From Paramyrothecium sp. XJ0827 (taxonomy: Eukaryota > Ascomycota > Sordariomycetes > Hypocreales > Stachybotryaceae), in contig JAJFPB010000003.1 in NCBI GenBank assembly GCA_020881915.1, positions 3,596,001 through 3,660,000 on the forward strand: 64,000 nt of DNA, written 5' to 3'. The position numbers and the translations under genes are program-made. This document shows positions 21,040 to 34,032 of this stretch, piece after piece (the stretch's first letter is position 1; each line of letters begins with the position of its first letter). Below the pieces are notes generated by a model. That model was not told the origin of the DNA, did not search any database, and saw only the letters and a list, made by a program, of their open reading frames with translations.

Positions 21040-24000
21040 GGTGAGCGGTATTGAGGTGGGATGAGAGGTCGGAAAGGGCGGAGGAATATCGCAAACAGTA
21101 TCTGGGACCTCAAGCCGAGCAGGTGGTGATGCGCGCAGGCTCCGATGAAAGAAAAGGTGCGGAGGAGAGGAGGAGGAGAAGGGAGAGTGGAAGAAGAATT
21201 GGAGCTGGCTGAGGAGGAGGAGCTTGGCGTCAGAGAGCACGAGCTGTGCGAGCTTTTGTGCAATAGTCAGTGGCTTGCAGCGGAGCTAGGTAGAGGTAGA
21301 CACGAGATGAGGTACGTAGTGCTTGCAGATGGTCGACGTAGTGGGTAGGGGAGGGGCAGGGATCAGATTTGGGGGGAGCGGGCTGGCTTCTGGCTTTCCA
21401 GCAAGGCGCCAATGCGCCATTGTTGCGGGGAAGATTCGCCGGACGCCAAGCCAAGTATACACCAAGATACTTTCCCTCCAACGACGGGAGCTACAGTGCC
21501 CACCTCATGCAGGATGCTCAGAGAATGAGCATGCGATGCGGCAACACGATCCTCATTTTGAGAAGCGCATACAAGTGAGCTTAGGCGGGACACTCAGCTT
21601 CGAAACCCCTGCCCATCGCGTGCTGGTGAGAGAATAAAAAAGGAAACGAATCAGACTTACCGTGAGGCAGATAACGAGTGCCAGGACGGAAGAGACGCCA
21701 CCGAAGGTTGCCCTTGTTGTCACTGTGCGTCTGCGTCTCCTCGTCTTTGGCGAGGGCGCTCTTTTCTTTAACTTCTGGCCCTCGGCCACGCCAATGCCAA
21801 CACCGTCGACGGCCATGCCGACGCCCGCCAACGGATAAGGTCCAGTCCGTCCAGGCCAGGCCTGGCCCAGCCGAGAGCAACCGCGTGAGTGTGGGTGGCA
21901 CCAACCACTGATTTGACAGATACTGTCGACCAAGTACAACGAGGTATCACCGAGGCAGAGTAAAGGTACCTTTTTTTCCCGCGTGCCCTATTTGGAGGTT
22001 TCCACGTCGTTGGGACGGCTTCAATGCGCGTCTGTCCTGTGTGTTGCGCTGCTCTGGTCCGCTCTGGTTTTCTTCGTGGAGCGGGAGCCGCTTCGGAGCT
22101 CTAGCAGCGACTAATGACGGCGTTCGTGGGACAGTGACGAGGGGGCCACCTGGAGGAAATTGTCGCTAGCGGAATATTCGGCCAAACTCCCCAAGCTCCC
22201 CACAGTGAAAAGGGCCGTCTCCGTGCTTCAAATCTCAGACCTTGGCCTTTGAATGAGGTCATGCGAAGGAATGCTCCGGGAATCGACCCTGTCCCAACCC
22301 AGGAATGAAACGCAGGGCGCGCAATTCGGATTGAATACCCAGTTTCCGTGACCTTGGCTTAGGCTGGGGGTGCTTGTCAAACGCCCGAGGTCGTCTTGAG
22401 TGCGTGGATGATTTGCTCCTAGTCCAGGTGGCATCCAGTGATTCAGTCACAGACTTCCCAATGCGGCTTGCCACACCAAAACGACTGGTACGGTATTGGC
22501 TCAACGCCCATGCGGTAATGCGACTGAAGCACTTCAAACAATTAGTCGATCACCCACCATCGCATACTGGAGGGGCGTAGTTCTCCATACCGAGTTCCAT
22601 TCAACGGCGTTTCCTCCCTTGTAGCTAGCTGCTACTCTCACACTCGTCAGCGAGCGCAGCGACAGTACGAATTTGAGGACAAATGCCCGACGGTCCGAGA
22701 CTCGGCCAGTTGGCGGGGAACGGCGGCACTTCGCTCGCTCGCTCGCTCGCTTGTTTCTCGCTCTGGCGCACCGTTTCGACGCGCCAGCCCAAAGTGACGT
22801 GAAGCTCTGAGCAATTTTCTGTGATGCACTCGGTAGTTAGTTCGCGGCGGCTTCTAAAGGCGCTGTGGTTTGATGCGACGTCGTAGGGCAATGTCGAAAC
22901 CCTTCGGCACCAAGCTGTCTACGTGGCGGGGAAAAGCGGTAATGGTGAAGCAGTCGCAGCAGAATTACGAAAGCGTGTCCCACCAGCTTTCTGTTAGTTA
23001 TGCAGTAATTTAGCACTTATGCCACGATAATCCATGACTTGGAGCTGCCCCCAGTTGACCACGGTTCATGTGGGTGGGGAGGGATCCTTTTTCAGGATCA
23101 AAAGGGGCCAAGCGGTTAGCAGACAAAAAGATGCCGTAAAACCAGGACTTCACTCAAGACAGGTCTTATAAGCGGCCACTTCCACCTGGAACTTGTCGAA
23201 TTCTATATTATTTGACTCAAAATGCCACAAGAATTTATTCTTTTAAGGATATACTGACAACTTAAAGCTTTTAAAATGTTTACTAGTAGCTATTGTTTAC
23301 TGGTTTTGATTTTGCGGTGATGTTTTCGGGGTCGCTGGTTGGGGGCCCGATCCAATCCGCGACAATGGGATGACAATGGCAAATTGACGTCGATCAGTCG
23401 TTGACCGACCGGAGAAGAAGTGCGGCGCTGTTAGTTTCCGTCTGGTCTCCGTTTGCAATTACTAGCTGTCGACACAGGGAAGGTTTATGGACGGTGGGTG
23501 AAATCCTTCAGACCTTAAACTATCCATCTTTTACAAACGAGCCACGAGCCCATTGACAGCTGGATCAATGAACGTTCCACCCATTCACAATGACGAGGCT
23601 ACTTTTTCGTTTGAGGGAGCTTGCAAAATCGTACATCCATACCAGAGTAGAAGAAATAAAGACACAATAGGGCGTTCTGGTCAGCATTGCTTCCGTTTGC
23701 GGCCTCCCTACTCATAAAGCAAACAAAATCTTCAATAGCGCCTCTGAGACACTACATCATCGATGCTTTGGTCAGCACAATATGCCATGCAGGTTTGTCA
23801 GATGCCCCAACGACCTATTGCTACTATGGGATTGTGGGATTATGTTTCTGAAAGGGTGCAAGTGAAGGAACGGGAATTAAGGCAGTGCAAGTCTGAAGCC
23901 CATTATTAGACCTGTAGGGAGCATAAGTAGAAGTGGGACTGCAAGTTGAACACTGCTCCGATGCGCGGCAAGTCCAACTGCACAGCGAAGAAAAATCATC

Positions 24001-26919
24001 AAAAACCTCATGCGAAGGCACAGAGCCTAATAAGCGATTGGGCATTTATCCCACTGCCCTGATACGGCAGTTCACAAGAGTAGTGGGTCCGATTGTTGCA
24101 GATGTTTCGCACTGCGTGATATTCGACCCCTTTGAAATGCATGCACTTCGTCTAGGTACCCCAGCTCGGATCGAAATGCGAAAGACAAGAGAAGACAAAC
24201 CCAAGGAAGAATACATTAGTCCATGGAGCACTCTTAGTGTCGCTGCTGTTTGGAGGAAGCTAATGATGATATAATGGATTTGATCAGTTGAGTAAGGTAG
24301 ATATCAAAAGTGTTACCGATGCGCTGGTTCTGTCTCACAGCCAAAATGCATGTGGAGCAGGCACTTTGGTAGCTATTTCTAGGCACTCCTTTCCTGATCC
24401 AACATTATCCACAAGATTGCATCGAGGCTCACAGGGTCGCTGCCTAACAGCGCCTTACGGAGTTTAACCGCTCTACGCAGCATTGCCGGAAATACTGCCA
24501 CGGGATAAAGGCTGCTGTAGGATATGGACGTAGCTTGCGTCCTACTGTAAGCCCGGAAACTGTCGCGCCTCATTGTTTCGTAGAAGAAGCATCTTGACTC
24601 TCCCTGTTGGGCAAGGCAAACGCGCACATCCTCGGGCGAGATCAAGATGCTGGCTTGAGTACCGAAAAAAGCAACAAAACTGACCTTAAACTCCGCGTCC
24701 GGTACCGTAGAAAACAATCAGCGGGACCCCACCACCCCGGGTCCTGGTCCCATTGGCACATGGATGCCAGATTGTGCAACCAGGCCTCGCAGGGACCTTG
24801 GTAAGCGCAACGTAGCACTCCCCGTAATGAAGCTCGGCGCGGCGCTTACAGTCCTGGCACATGGCCCCGCTCGACGGTGAAGTCCTACAGCCAGTCCTAC
24901 GACTGACTGACAGGATTTGTACAATGAGATTCCATGTGGCTCGACTCGACAACACCCTTCGAGGTCCAGGATTGCATGGTAACAAGGTAGGCTTTTTAGA
25001 TGCCTAGATTGGATTTCTCGGCTGCTATTTGCTTGCTCACAAGCCAGTCCTGCCAGTGAGGGCGAGCGAGCCTCACATGCAAAGCGCCTCCTCCTTTCGC
25101 TGTCCGCCCAGTGGTCAATACTTTATTCCTTGTGGTGGTCCTAGCTCCCGAGAATCTGATATCCAAGGCAAGTAAGTACCTTACCCCAGCGACAGCGACC
25201 CTCCATGCTGTACGGCTCGTAATCTGGAGAGGTTTGGTGAGCCTCCAAACAAAAGAGTCTCGAAGTGTCTTGAAAGCTGCAGTGTTTACGTTAGGCTGTT
25301 AGAATCTTTTTTCACTTGACCAGACCATTACGGTATGCCAAATTGAAGCTCTGTTGCAACGCCAGTATAGAAATTGGAGATAGGGTCCCTCTTTTCTTGA
25401 GGTACCTTAGTATTAAGATACCCTACTTTAGGATGGCCCCAGAGGCAACGGACCCCTGTGCTCGTCTCACGACACTCGGTCCTGCCGTAGAGAATATGGC
25501 AGCCAGCATCTGGCCCTCGAGGGTGTCTAACAGTACTTGATAACTCGGCTGTCCTCAACTTTGAGGGAAACGGGTGCTAGATACATCTTCCGAAAACAGG
25601 AATCCAACTACCGTTCTCATGAAAGTCCTGTGGCCAAGGTAGTAGTAGGTTGGTGCCTGATCTGAGTTTTAGACCAGGTCAATAGATCTTGAAAAGCCGG
25701 TAATAAATCACGCCACGTGGGATGCTCGTCGTAACAGGAAAGTACGGAATCAAAAGAAACGAAAAGATTGTCCTTTGCATGCTCGTTGCTTTTTTCTCCA
25801 GTGCGTGTCATTTTAGTTGTCGGTCTCATTCGCCGCAGACCCTGGCCGAGGCTTTAGAACCCTGAACCCCGCCTGAGGTGAAGGCGAGGAAAACTAAAAC
25901 CTTCAGCTGCTAAATCAGATCAGATCAGACCAGGCCAGGTGTGATTATTAAGGCAAGGCAATCAGGACCAAAATCACTCTTCCGTGTAATTTTACGAGGC
26001 ATGACCCTGGGTACCTGGGTACGGTAGGTAAGGTAGCTCGGTAGGCATTTTTCCCTACCTTAAGGTACCTTGCCTGAGCTGATGACCTGGAGGGCCCATC
26101 CATCCTCCTGCTTGGATAATCATTCGACCTCCACAACCTGGCGTCTACATTACCTTTTGCCTTGCCTCGACGGCGTCTCCCCTCCCCCCCCCCAAAAACT
26201 ACAATCGATACCTTACTACTAGGTTCTCGGCTCAGCCTTATCACATTTCACTACGGCTACGCTACCTGACGCTGCTTGCGCAATTGCGGCTCCTTGACAC
26301 GCATATTTCTACCGCCTGCTTGCGAGCGCCCTCCACCCCCTCCCCCTAATAAGCCACTGCTCTAGGTGAGATAGACTCCATTGTCAGCTGCGGAGGGGCT
26401 TGATCCTGACATGCTGCACAGGCGGCCAGTCCCTTCTCAGCCACCCCGGTCCAGGCAAATCACGTCTGCAGCTTGCGCCTCAAACCGCCCAACTAGAAGA
26501 GACCCAGTCCACGTTGGCCCCCAGCCCATCCCGTCGCAGGAAGGGAAGCCGAAGCAGTGTCCTCGTCCCTTTCCCTACCTTGCCTTGCATTGCCTTACCA
26601 CTCACTACCTTACCTACCTACCTATTTACCTTTCCAACAGCCGTCCTTTTCGCGCTCGCGCTGCCGTCCCTCTGTGCCCTCGGCGCTCCCCTCATCCCCT
26701 CCTCCCCTTCCTGGCCCCCCTGGTTCGTTGCCGCTTGCTAAAGTCTGACCCGATTATTCTCCTGGCCTTCCCCCTTCCTTCCCACCCACCCCCCTCCGAA
26801 AGTCCTTTGTGGCCTCTGCGCCTCTTTGCGACTCGTCCTACCTTACCTTAGCTACCGTCTCTTTTTCCCTTTTTCCCTTTGTCGCCTTTTCTCCCCCACC
26901 ATATATCCTCCTCATCCAT
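21040..26919. other. Gene-poor region of 5.9 kb
   Basis: No gene can be supported. Its left edge is the glucokinase promoter. It contains a GCTC repeat (22735-22757), an AT-rich patch (about 23180-23330), scattered short frames, and TACCT/AGGTA-rich stretches (about 25995-26075 and 26570-26640). The right end, about 26560-26919, is strongly pyrimidine-rich and fits a promoter and leader for the Hsp70-like gene. A cysteine-containing minus-strand frame near 24700-24985 is discussed among the findings. Confidence 0.5.
22735..22757. repeat. (GCTC)n microsatellite
   Basis: Five to six tandem GCTC units in intergenic DNA. A related GCTT/GCTC tract occurs at 51550-51590. Confidence 0.8.
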
Positions 26920-29378
26920 ATGAGTTCTATGAACTCTCGCTTCAAGAGCTTTGGGTTTGGAAAACGCAAGTCAGCCGGTAGCATCCAAGGCTCTGAGACT
27001 ACTCCGACAAGCACCAATACCCCACCTCCAGGCCAAGTAGCTCAGCAACAGCTACCGCCTCCTGGGCAGACGTCTCCCCTCGGTGCCCTCGGTGCCTCCT
27101 CATCGACCGCCAGTCTCCCCATGAATCATCCGAATTCTGCCAATCGTCCTCCCAGCTACTCGGCCAACTTTCCTCCTGCTCCCCCCGGCGCGCCCCTCGG
27201 TCGCACCAGTCCCCTCACCCACCCAGGCCCCGGTATCTCGAACCGTACCCCTCCAACACAAATGACTGGAGGGCCTCCACCCATCAACACCGGCGCTCCT
27301 GTCGGATATCCTCCCAACATGGGCCAGATGGGCCAGGGACCGCCTCCCATGGGCGGTCCCCCAGGCTTCGGCGGCCAGACCGGTTATCCTCCCGGCCACC
27401 CACCTCCCGCCGGCGGTCCCATCGCCCAGCAGTTCCAGCGCGGCAACCCCGCTGCCGAGGTCGAGGGCGCCAGCAGGAGCAAGGCTCAGCTGATTGTCGG
27501 AATCGATTTCGTGAGTCGGCATCGCCTCCCGTCGTATCGACGGCATCGTAAACAGGCTCGTGTGCGGCTGACCAAGTCATTCATTAGGGAACTACTTTCT
27601 CCGGCGTCGCTTTTGCCTTTGCCACTAATAATGAAGCCAAGGAAGATATCATCACTGAGTGGCCAGGCGCTGGCTCCTACACCAAACAAAAGGTAAGCGC
27701 GTCATACCCCCCATGCAGCAGCACATGCTAACTTGAAGCGATGTGCAGATCCCAACTGTGCTCTACTACGATCAATATCAGAAGGTGGTGGGCTGGGGTC
27801 CCGATATCGCCGACGCCCTTGCCCCTACCGGCTATCCCAAGCCTGGTGTGCAAAAGGTTGAATGGTTCAAGCTGCAGCTGATGCTTAGCGGTAATACGTA
27901 CATTGATCCCATCAACCTGCCGCCTCTGCCGCCTGGTAAGTCTGAGATTGATGTTGCGGCCGACTATCTCTTCAAGCTCCGCCAGGCCATGCGCTCGGCG
28001 CTGCAAAAGACTTTGGGAGAGGTCTTCAACCGAGAAGAGCGCAACATCCGATACTACTTGACCGTGCCCGCCATTTGGAATGATGCGGGCAAAGCCGCCA
28101 CTCGTGCAGCTGCCATCCAGGCGGGTTTCCTGCGCGACGAAAATGACAACCGTTTGACGCTGGTGTCAGAACCCGAGGCTGCGGCTTTGTTCTGCTCCAA
28201 GACCGGCCTCCTGAACCTCAAGGTGCACGATGCTGTGTTGATCGTCGATTGCGGTGGTGGCACTGTCGACTTGATCGCTTACGAGGTTGAGGAGGAGAAT
28301 CCTTTTACTGTTGCTGAGTGCACGGCTGGCTCTGGAGACTCGTGCGGTTCCACGGCGTTGAATCGCAACTTTAGCAACATCCTGCGCACCAAGATCAGGA
28401 AGATGAAGCTTCCCGACGGTTCCAAGACTGCCGGGCGCGTGTACGCCAAGTGCATCATGGACTTTGAAAACAGAATCAAGGCTGATTTCCGAAACAACGG
28501 TCAGAAGTGGGCTGTCGACGTTGGCATTGAGGCTGAGTTCCCCGAGGCTGGTATCGAGGAGGGCTACATGACTTTCACCAACGAGGAAATCCTTCAATGC
28601 TTCGAGCCTGTTGTAAACCGAATCCTGGAGTTGGTGCGAAATCAGATTATTGCCATTCAGGCCCAGAACCGAACCCTGCAGAACATCTTGGTTGTCGGTG
28701 GATTTGGCGCTTCGGAGTATCTTTTCCAGCAGATCAAGCTTCACGTCCCGCCTCAATTCCAGTCCAAGGTTGTGCGGCCCATGGATTCCGTGGCCGCCAT
28801 CGTCAAGGGTGCCGTCACCGCCGGTATTACCGAGCGCATCATCACCCACCGAGTTGCGCGTCGCCACTACCTCATGGCCACCCTCCAACCCTTCAAGGAA
28901 GGTTACCACCCCGAGGCGTACCGCGTGCCTTCGCTCGATGGTAAGGACAGGTGCAAGTTCACCAGGCAAATCTTCGTCCAGAAAGGCCAGAAGGTCAAGA
29001 ACGGCGAGCCTGTCAAGGTGTCTTTCTTCCGACAAGTTGCCCCCGGCGCCACTCTCATGTACGAAGATATTCTGTACGCTTGCGATGATGACGTCTGCCC
29101 CGAATATACCAAGGATCCCCGTGAGTAGCAGATGTCCAAGATTCCCACCCGTCCATCTATTCTAACACTTTGAAACAGGCATCAAAGAAGTTGTCACCCT
29201 CACCTCGGACCTCTCGCGCAAGAATCTGGAGAAGGACTTTGAGAGGATGGACACCCCACAGGGCACGTTTTACCGCGTCTACTTCGACATCTATCTGACC
29301 TTGGACGGTTCCGAGTTCAGCGCCGAGCTTGTCTGCCAGGGCGAGGTTATGGGCCGTTGCCGAGCAAGATTCAGGTAA
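26920..29378 (+). CDS. Hsp70-like (actin-fold ATPase) protein with Pro-rich N-terminus
   Basis: Four exons: 26920-27510, 27588-27692, 27749-29120 and 29179-29378, giving 755 residues. It belongs to the fungal Hsp70-related, HSPA12-like group: an actin/Hsp70-fold ATPase without a canonical DnaK substrate-binding domain. Residues 1-185 are Pro/Gly/Ser-rich and probably disordered (runs such as GPPPMGGPPGFGG). The nucleotide-binding domain starts at AQLIVGIDF|GTTFSGVAFAF, the phosphate-1 loop, split by the first intron. It continues with YYLTVPAIWNDAGK, LVSEPEAAAL, the phosphate-2 motif VLIVDCGGGTVDLIAYEV and the adenosine motif ILVVGGFGASEYL. The C-terminal part has beta-rich segments (VKVSFFRQVAPGATL). 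Substrates are unknown. The frame is open upstream but without an ATG, so the first ATG is used. The 5' leader is very C/T-rich. Confidence 0.88.
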
Positions 29379-30782
29379 TGTGGCATAGCGGGTTATCGGG
29401 CGCAGGAGGCGCAGGATTTTGAATTTCGGGCTTCAATAGAGGAGGCTTTGCCCAGCCAAAGCCAAAGATGATACCTATGAGACGTTGCGAAGGAACCCCA
29501 TACTACGAAGCACAACCATTACCTACAGACCTAACGGCGAAAGCGGCGGCTACTACGGGTCTACGGCGTCTGGTCTCTTTTCGGATACGAAATCAAGACG
29601 CTGGTGTATGACTGGAAATAATATTGACTTGAATCTCAGTTGCCGTGGGGCGGAGGACCGTGGTAGGGCATGTGGTTCGCAAGCGCTGATCTTGACCTAG
29701 CTTTGTTGGGATGGGACGATTACATGAATAGCCATCATGATGTTGGAGTCGTAGATAGACTCTGCAAAATAGCCTCGTTATGTTTTCATTGTCAGTGCCA
29801 TTGTTGATGAGGTCAAAATTCTGCAACGCAAGCGGAGCATTGAGGGATGGGAGCCAGAAGGAGTCTGAGATAAATGGATGGAGTGAGTTTGTAGGTACGT
29901 CTTGTCGGTGGAAAGAAGGCCGGGTCGTTATGGACAGGCCAGAGCCCGCTAAGCCTCCACAGGAGCGAAGACGCACCCTGTGACATGTCGATACTCGCCT
30001 TTTTGGGGAGCACCTTGACCTTGATTTGGTGATGTTGGACCTACAAAGGACAAGGGTACATTGTCGTATTCGAGCGTGGACGAAACGGCTGGCCCAATCA
30101 GGCAAGTGGGCTGTGGGGAATTCGGGGATGGCAAGACACAAGAAATATGGGAGCAGGAGCCAACCAACCGCACCGCTACTGCGTCATACCTCGACCGGGG
30201 GATTGGGAGGGAGACGGATTCCAAGGTCAAGGGCAAGGGGCCTGCCTGGATCGTCCTCGCGATGGCGACAACTCGCTGCGCATTCCTCTGGCCAGGCTGG
30301 TCTTGGTCAAACCCTCTTCATTCATTTAATTCTTTGCTCTCCTGCTCGCTCCTAAACATTCTCACTCACACGCTATATGGCCCTCGCGCAAATATACTTA
30401 GCTGATATCACCTACTCGATCCTCTCCCGCAACCCTTTTCGCTCGCTTGTCGACCACCGGCTCCGCGCTTTTTAACGCGCTCTTCCTCTTTCTCCTAGAC
30501 GTTGCCTCTGCCTTTCGTCATCAGTCATTCGAGCGGGTGTCCGGTTCGCTGCTCTAAGTTCAATCTACTACGTCGTCCTTCTGTCGCCAAAGCAAGCTCG
30601 TGGAGGTCACTTGTTCGCCAGCCATTCGAAGTCCTTGGGATCCCACACTTACAGCCTCGCACACTTCTTCAGTCTATTCCGCGTTTCAAAGGAAAGGCGA
30701 TATGGGACACACGACGTTGTAAACCCTCATCCGCTTCATTGTGCATTGAACCATCCAAAGTTACCTTGGACACAACGTGGCC
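29379..30782. other. Intergenic region before the thaumatin-like gene
   Basis: Contains the presumed 3' UTR of the Hsp70-like gene and a long C/T-rich leader from about 30320 to 30700. No gene is supported. Confidence 0.5.
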
Positions 30783-32070
30783 ATGACTCCTCTTGTGTCA
30801 GGCAACCGCCACCACCGGCGCTCTCCTCTCGAGAAGCTGCTGCTCTCAATGCTCTCTGCCTCGCTGTTGTACCAAGGTGCTACGGCGGATCCCACATCGT
30901 CCGTCAGGCGCAATTGGCAAGCTGAAATCATGCGCCGGTCTGTGGTGGCATCGCCTGCCAAAAGAGGCCCACCCGATGACAACGATGGCATGGTACCGCT
31001 CGTTATTACCAATAAATGCGAGGCTACCATGTGGCCGGGAATTGCGACGCAGGCTGGAACGGGGCCGGGCACAGGCGGCTTCGAACTAGCCAGCGGCGAC
31101 AAGAGGGAGATGCGTGTGTCGGGAGACTGGCAAGGTCGTGTGTGGGGCCGGACGAACTGCACAGTCAACGGAGACTCGTGTTCTTGCGAGACAGGCGACT
31201 GCTTCGGCAAGTTGGACTGTGAATTTAGCGTGAGATGCTCCCGGATACTGATTTCCAGCCCAAGACAGAACTGACATACCGTAGGGAGCGACCCCTGCGA
31301 CTCTGGCTGAATTTACACTCGCTGGCGGCCTGAACGGATCACAAACCTTCTATGACATTTCCCTCGTTGATGGCTACAACATTCCGGTAGGAATCAATCA
31401 TATCCCAGCCAAGAACACAACCTTCATTCCGCCCAATCTCACCAACTGCGCTTGCATTGCGACCGCAGGATGGTTATATGAAGCTACCGGGACCGGTACC
31501 TACTACTCCAATTCCACGTATCCAGTGCCGTTGGAAGATTCGGAGACCAACGATGACGTCCGGAACTGGTGCCCGTGGCCACTGCTCGCTTTCCCGCCGA
31601 CAAAGCCCGGCGATGGCATCTACCCCTATCCGGACGACAACATCCAACGACCACTCTTTTCGCCCTGCAACAGCGCCTGCGCCGCCTCCGGCAGAGACGA
31701 AGACTGCTGTGTCGGCGAATACCACGACCCCAACATCTGCAAACCTTCCGCGTACAGCAGGGCGGCCAAGGCTATTTGCCCAGATGCCTACAGCTTTGCG
31801 TTCGATGATCAAGCGTCGACCTTCATCATACCCAAGGGTGGAGGCTGGGAGGTCGTCCTTTGCCCAACGGGTCGCTCGACTAACATTCTCCGTCAGCTGG
31901 GCACGGAGATGTCAGAGCTGGCAACCGCCGGAAGCCTATCGGAGGCGGCTGTCAAACGCCTTAACGATGCCAACTACATCCTCGCCGATAGGAGCGGTGC
32001 CGGCCAAGTTCAGCCGATCTATTGGATGATGGGCATGGTTTTGACTGCTATCCTCGCCTTGGTGGCCTAG
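30783..32070 (+). CDS. Thaumatin-like protein, probably GPI-anchored
   Basis: Exons 30783-31229 and 31285-32070, with a 55-bp intron (gtgaga...gtag), give 410 residues. A hydrophobic N-terminal segment (KLLLSMLSASLLYQGATA) looks like a signal peptide. From about residue 72 the thaumatin fold is recognisable: VPLVITNKCEATMWPGIATQ, GGFELASGDKREMRVSGDWQGRVWGRTNC, and later AEFTLAG, YDISLVDGYNIPVGI and the Cys-rich CNSACAASGRDEDCCVGEY followed by FDDQASTF. The C-terminus ends in a hydrophobic helix (WMMGMVLTAILALVA) preceded by small residues, which suggests a GPI anchor. Thaumatin-like proteins of fungi are secreted or wall-bound, and some act on beta-glucans; the activity of this one is not known. 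Confidence 0.88.
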
Positions 32071-32455
32071 CTGGGTAAATATGCCCACTGCGTTTCCTTT
32101 GTACTTCATTCAGGCCGGGCAGGTCCCGCGTCTCTCCGCAAGCCTTTCGAATCACGTTAGTTTTCCTTTTGCATGGATGCAACAATACATACCCCAAGAC
32201 TTTTGAAATTGAAAGCAGAACACAAAGTATGCTCGTGGTGGAACGAATCGGGGACCTTCCTGGATAGGACCATGGCGACGTATTTTGCAGTACCTAGACT
32301 CACATACCCATATCAAATGAACGTACCAGATGAATGCTCATTTCCTGTCTACCTTTATACACAAATCTAACGCTCCGTCTCCCAGTAACCTGTAGACTGC
32401 AAATCCGGGTCTGTCGTCATGTAAAATCCCTGTAATAGCATGTCGCCGGCGGCGT
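32071..32455. other. Convergent 3' flanks (thaumatin-like / ankyrin genes)
   Basis: A gap of 385 bp between converging genes; only likely 3' UTRs are seen. Confidence 0.5.
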
Positions 32456-33303
32456 TTACCGGCCATTGCGCTTGTCCTTCCTCCGCCGCTCCCATTCGGC
32501 ACGCTCTTCCTCGTCGCTGCCGCTGAACTCGGCGTCGTCGTCGCTCAGCGGATCCAGCAGGTCCACGCCCTGGGTCTCGCGCGACCCCGGCTGGGCCGCG
32601 CCGCCGGTGCCGACAAAGTCGGACTGGTTGGCGTCGGCGAACTCGTGCTTCTGGATGAGCTCGCGCAGCTCCTTGTTGGAGGGGTCGACGAGCTGGTAGG
32701 CGGTGAGGCCGCCCCTGTTGCGGGCGCGCGCGTTGGAGCCGGCCTCGAGCATCATCTCGACGAGGGCGTAGCCGAACTCGCGCTGGGCGGGGGGCTCCGC
32801 GTTGAGCCAGCGGACGGCGGTGTGCAGGGGCGTGTCGCCCTCGAGGCGGTTGACGGGGTCGCACTCGAAGTCGGGCTGGTCGAGGAGGAGGTCGATGATT
32901 TCATCTGTTCCGCGCAGGGAAAGGCCGGTTGTTAGCTTGGGGGGTTAGGCACACGAGGTGGGAAAGTCCGTGGGCGTCCTTGGGGGGGGAATCAAAGACG
33001 GCAAAGGCTTCCCAAGGGGGCAGCGAGAGGACGAACAGTTTCCACGCGAGGCGGCCTCGTGGTAGAGGTGGTTGCCCATGACGGTGGTGGTCTCGTTCAG
33101 CAGCTTGGAGATCTCGGCGTCGGACTTGCCCTCGAGGACTTCAGCCAGGAGGTCCGTGTTGTTGCGACGGCAGGCTTCCACGAGAAGCTCCTTTACGGAG
33201 GCGCCCTGCGATGTGTCCTTGTTAGCCCTGGGGTTCTCCCGTGCAAATCTCAAGGGTCGTCCAGGCGAAGGGTGAGTCTCACATCATGCTCCTCGTCGCC
33301 CAT
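32456..33303 (-). CDS. Small ankyrin-repeat protein (YCR051W-like)
   Basis: Three exons: 33303-33283 (7 codons), 33205-33037 and 32904-32456, giving 212 residues. The sequence runs through ankyrin helices: KELLVEACRRNNTDLLAEVL, then NHLYHEAASRGNYEIIDLLL, then GDTPLHTAVRWLN...FGYALVEMMLEAGSNARARN and GGLTAYQLVDPSNKELRELI. The intron joins are supported by CTAAC branch sites, and the second join restores the conserved GNYE sequence using a gttcgt donor. An alternative acceptor nine bases earlier for exon 2 would add DTSQ-like residues in frame, but the chosen one sits a proper distance after its branch site. The C-terminus is charged (SGSDEEERAEWERRRK). It resembles yeast YCR051W, a protein of unknown role, in the cytoplasm or nucleus. 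Confidence 0.85.
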
Positions 33304-34032
33304 CTTTGAGGTTGCCGACCAAGACACGGGGCGGTCCCGGAACGTAGTTTATGGTTTAAGAAACGTCCGGGGCGAGGTCCTCGTACGTGGCGGGGGCCCG
33401 GGAAGCGCTGGAGATGGCGTCACTCTGAAATTCGGTGGGTAGGTGGTTCTCGGAGGTAGACGGAGGGAAAGGAAATCTGAACAGGGTCGGGTTTGAGGAG
33501 CGCGATCAGAGGTAAGCCGGCGTTTGTCGAGGGGTGTGCTGTTGGTTCCGTGTCGATCAGGAGAGAGTAGAGGCTGTGGATGTCACGGTTACAGGGCTGT
33601 GTGCCGCGTTTCTTGGAGGGGTTCCTCCCGCCGCTGGTGAGGGGCCCAAGGCACAGCCATACAGGAAAAAAAGGTACCCAATGCAAGGCATGTCGCACCC
33701 GTTGGACGAGCGCTGTGGGCTTTGTTTCAATGCGTGTGCAACCTACCTTACAGGCACCGGCCACCATTGAAAAAAGCGGGGAGATGACGGCTGGCAGGGG
33801 TCAAGGCAGCTCGTCCCCCTCCCCCCACTACGTTAGGAAGCCACCTTAGTTTCCGCCTTTTTTGCTGTGACGATTCCGTCCTTAGCTCGGCGCAAGTCAA
33901 CTTTTTTCTTCTGCGTGCAGCACTCACCGTTGCCGACTCGACTCAACTCTGCACATGCAGCTCGCACAAGGGCACGCGATAGGCAATATCATACATTCTT
34001 CCGCTCAACGCACACCTCGGTAGCTGCACGAG
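33304..34032. other. Divergent promoter region (ankyrin protein / RPC11)
   Basis: About 730 bp with no supported gene; C/T-rich near 33800-33960 ahead of RPC11. Confidence 0.5.

Noticed and set aside
28166..29035. Minus-strand open frame of 289 codons inside the Hsp70-like gene
   Set aside because: Opposite strand encodes clear ATPase motifs.
29593..30141. Minus-strand open frame of 182 codons after the Hsp70-like gene
   Set aside because: Composition not protein-like and overlapping frames are present; more likely 3' flank.
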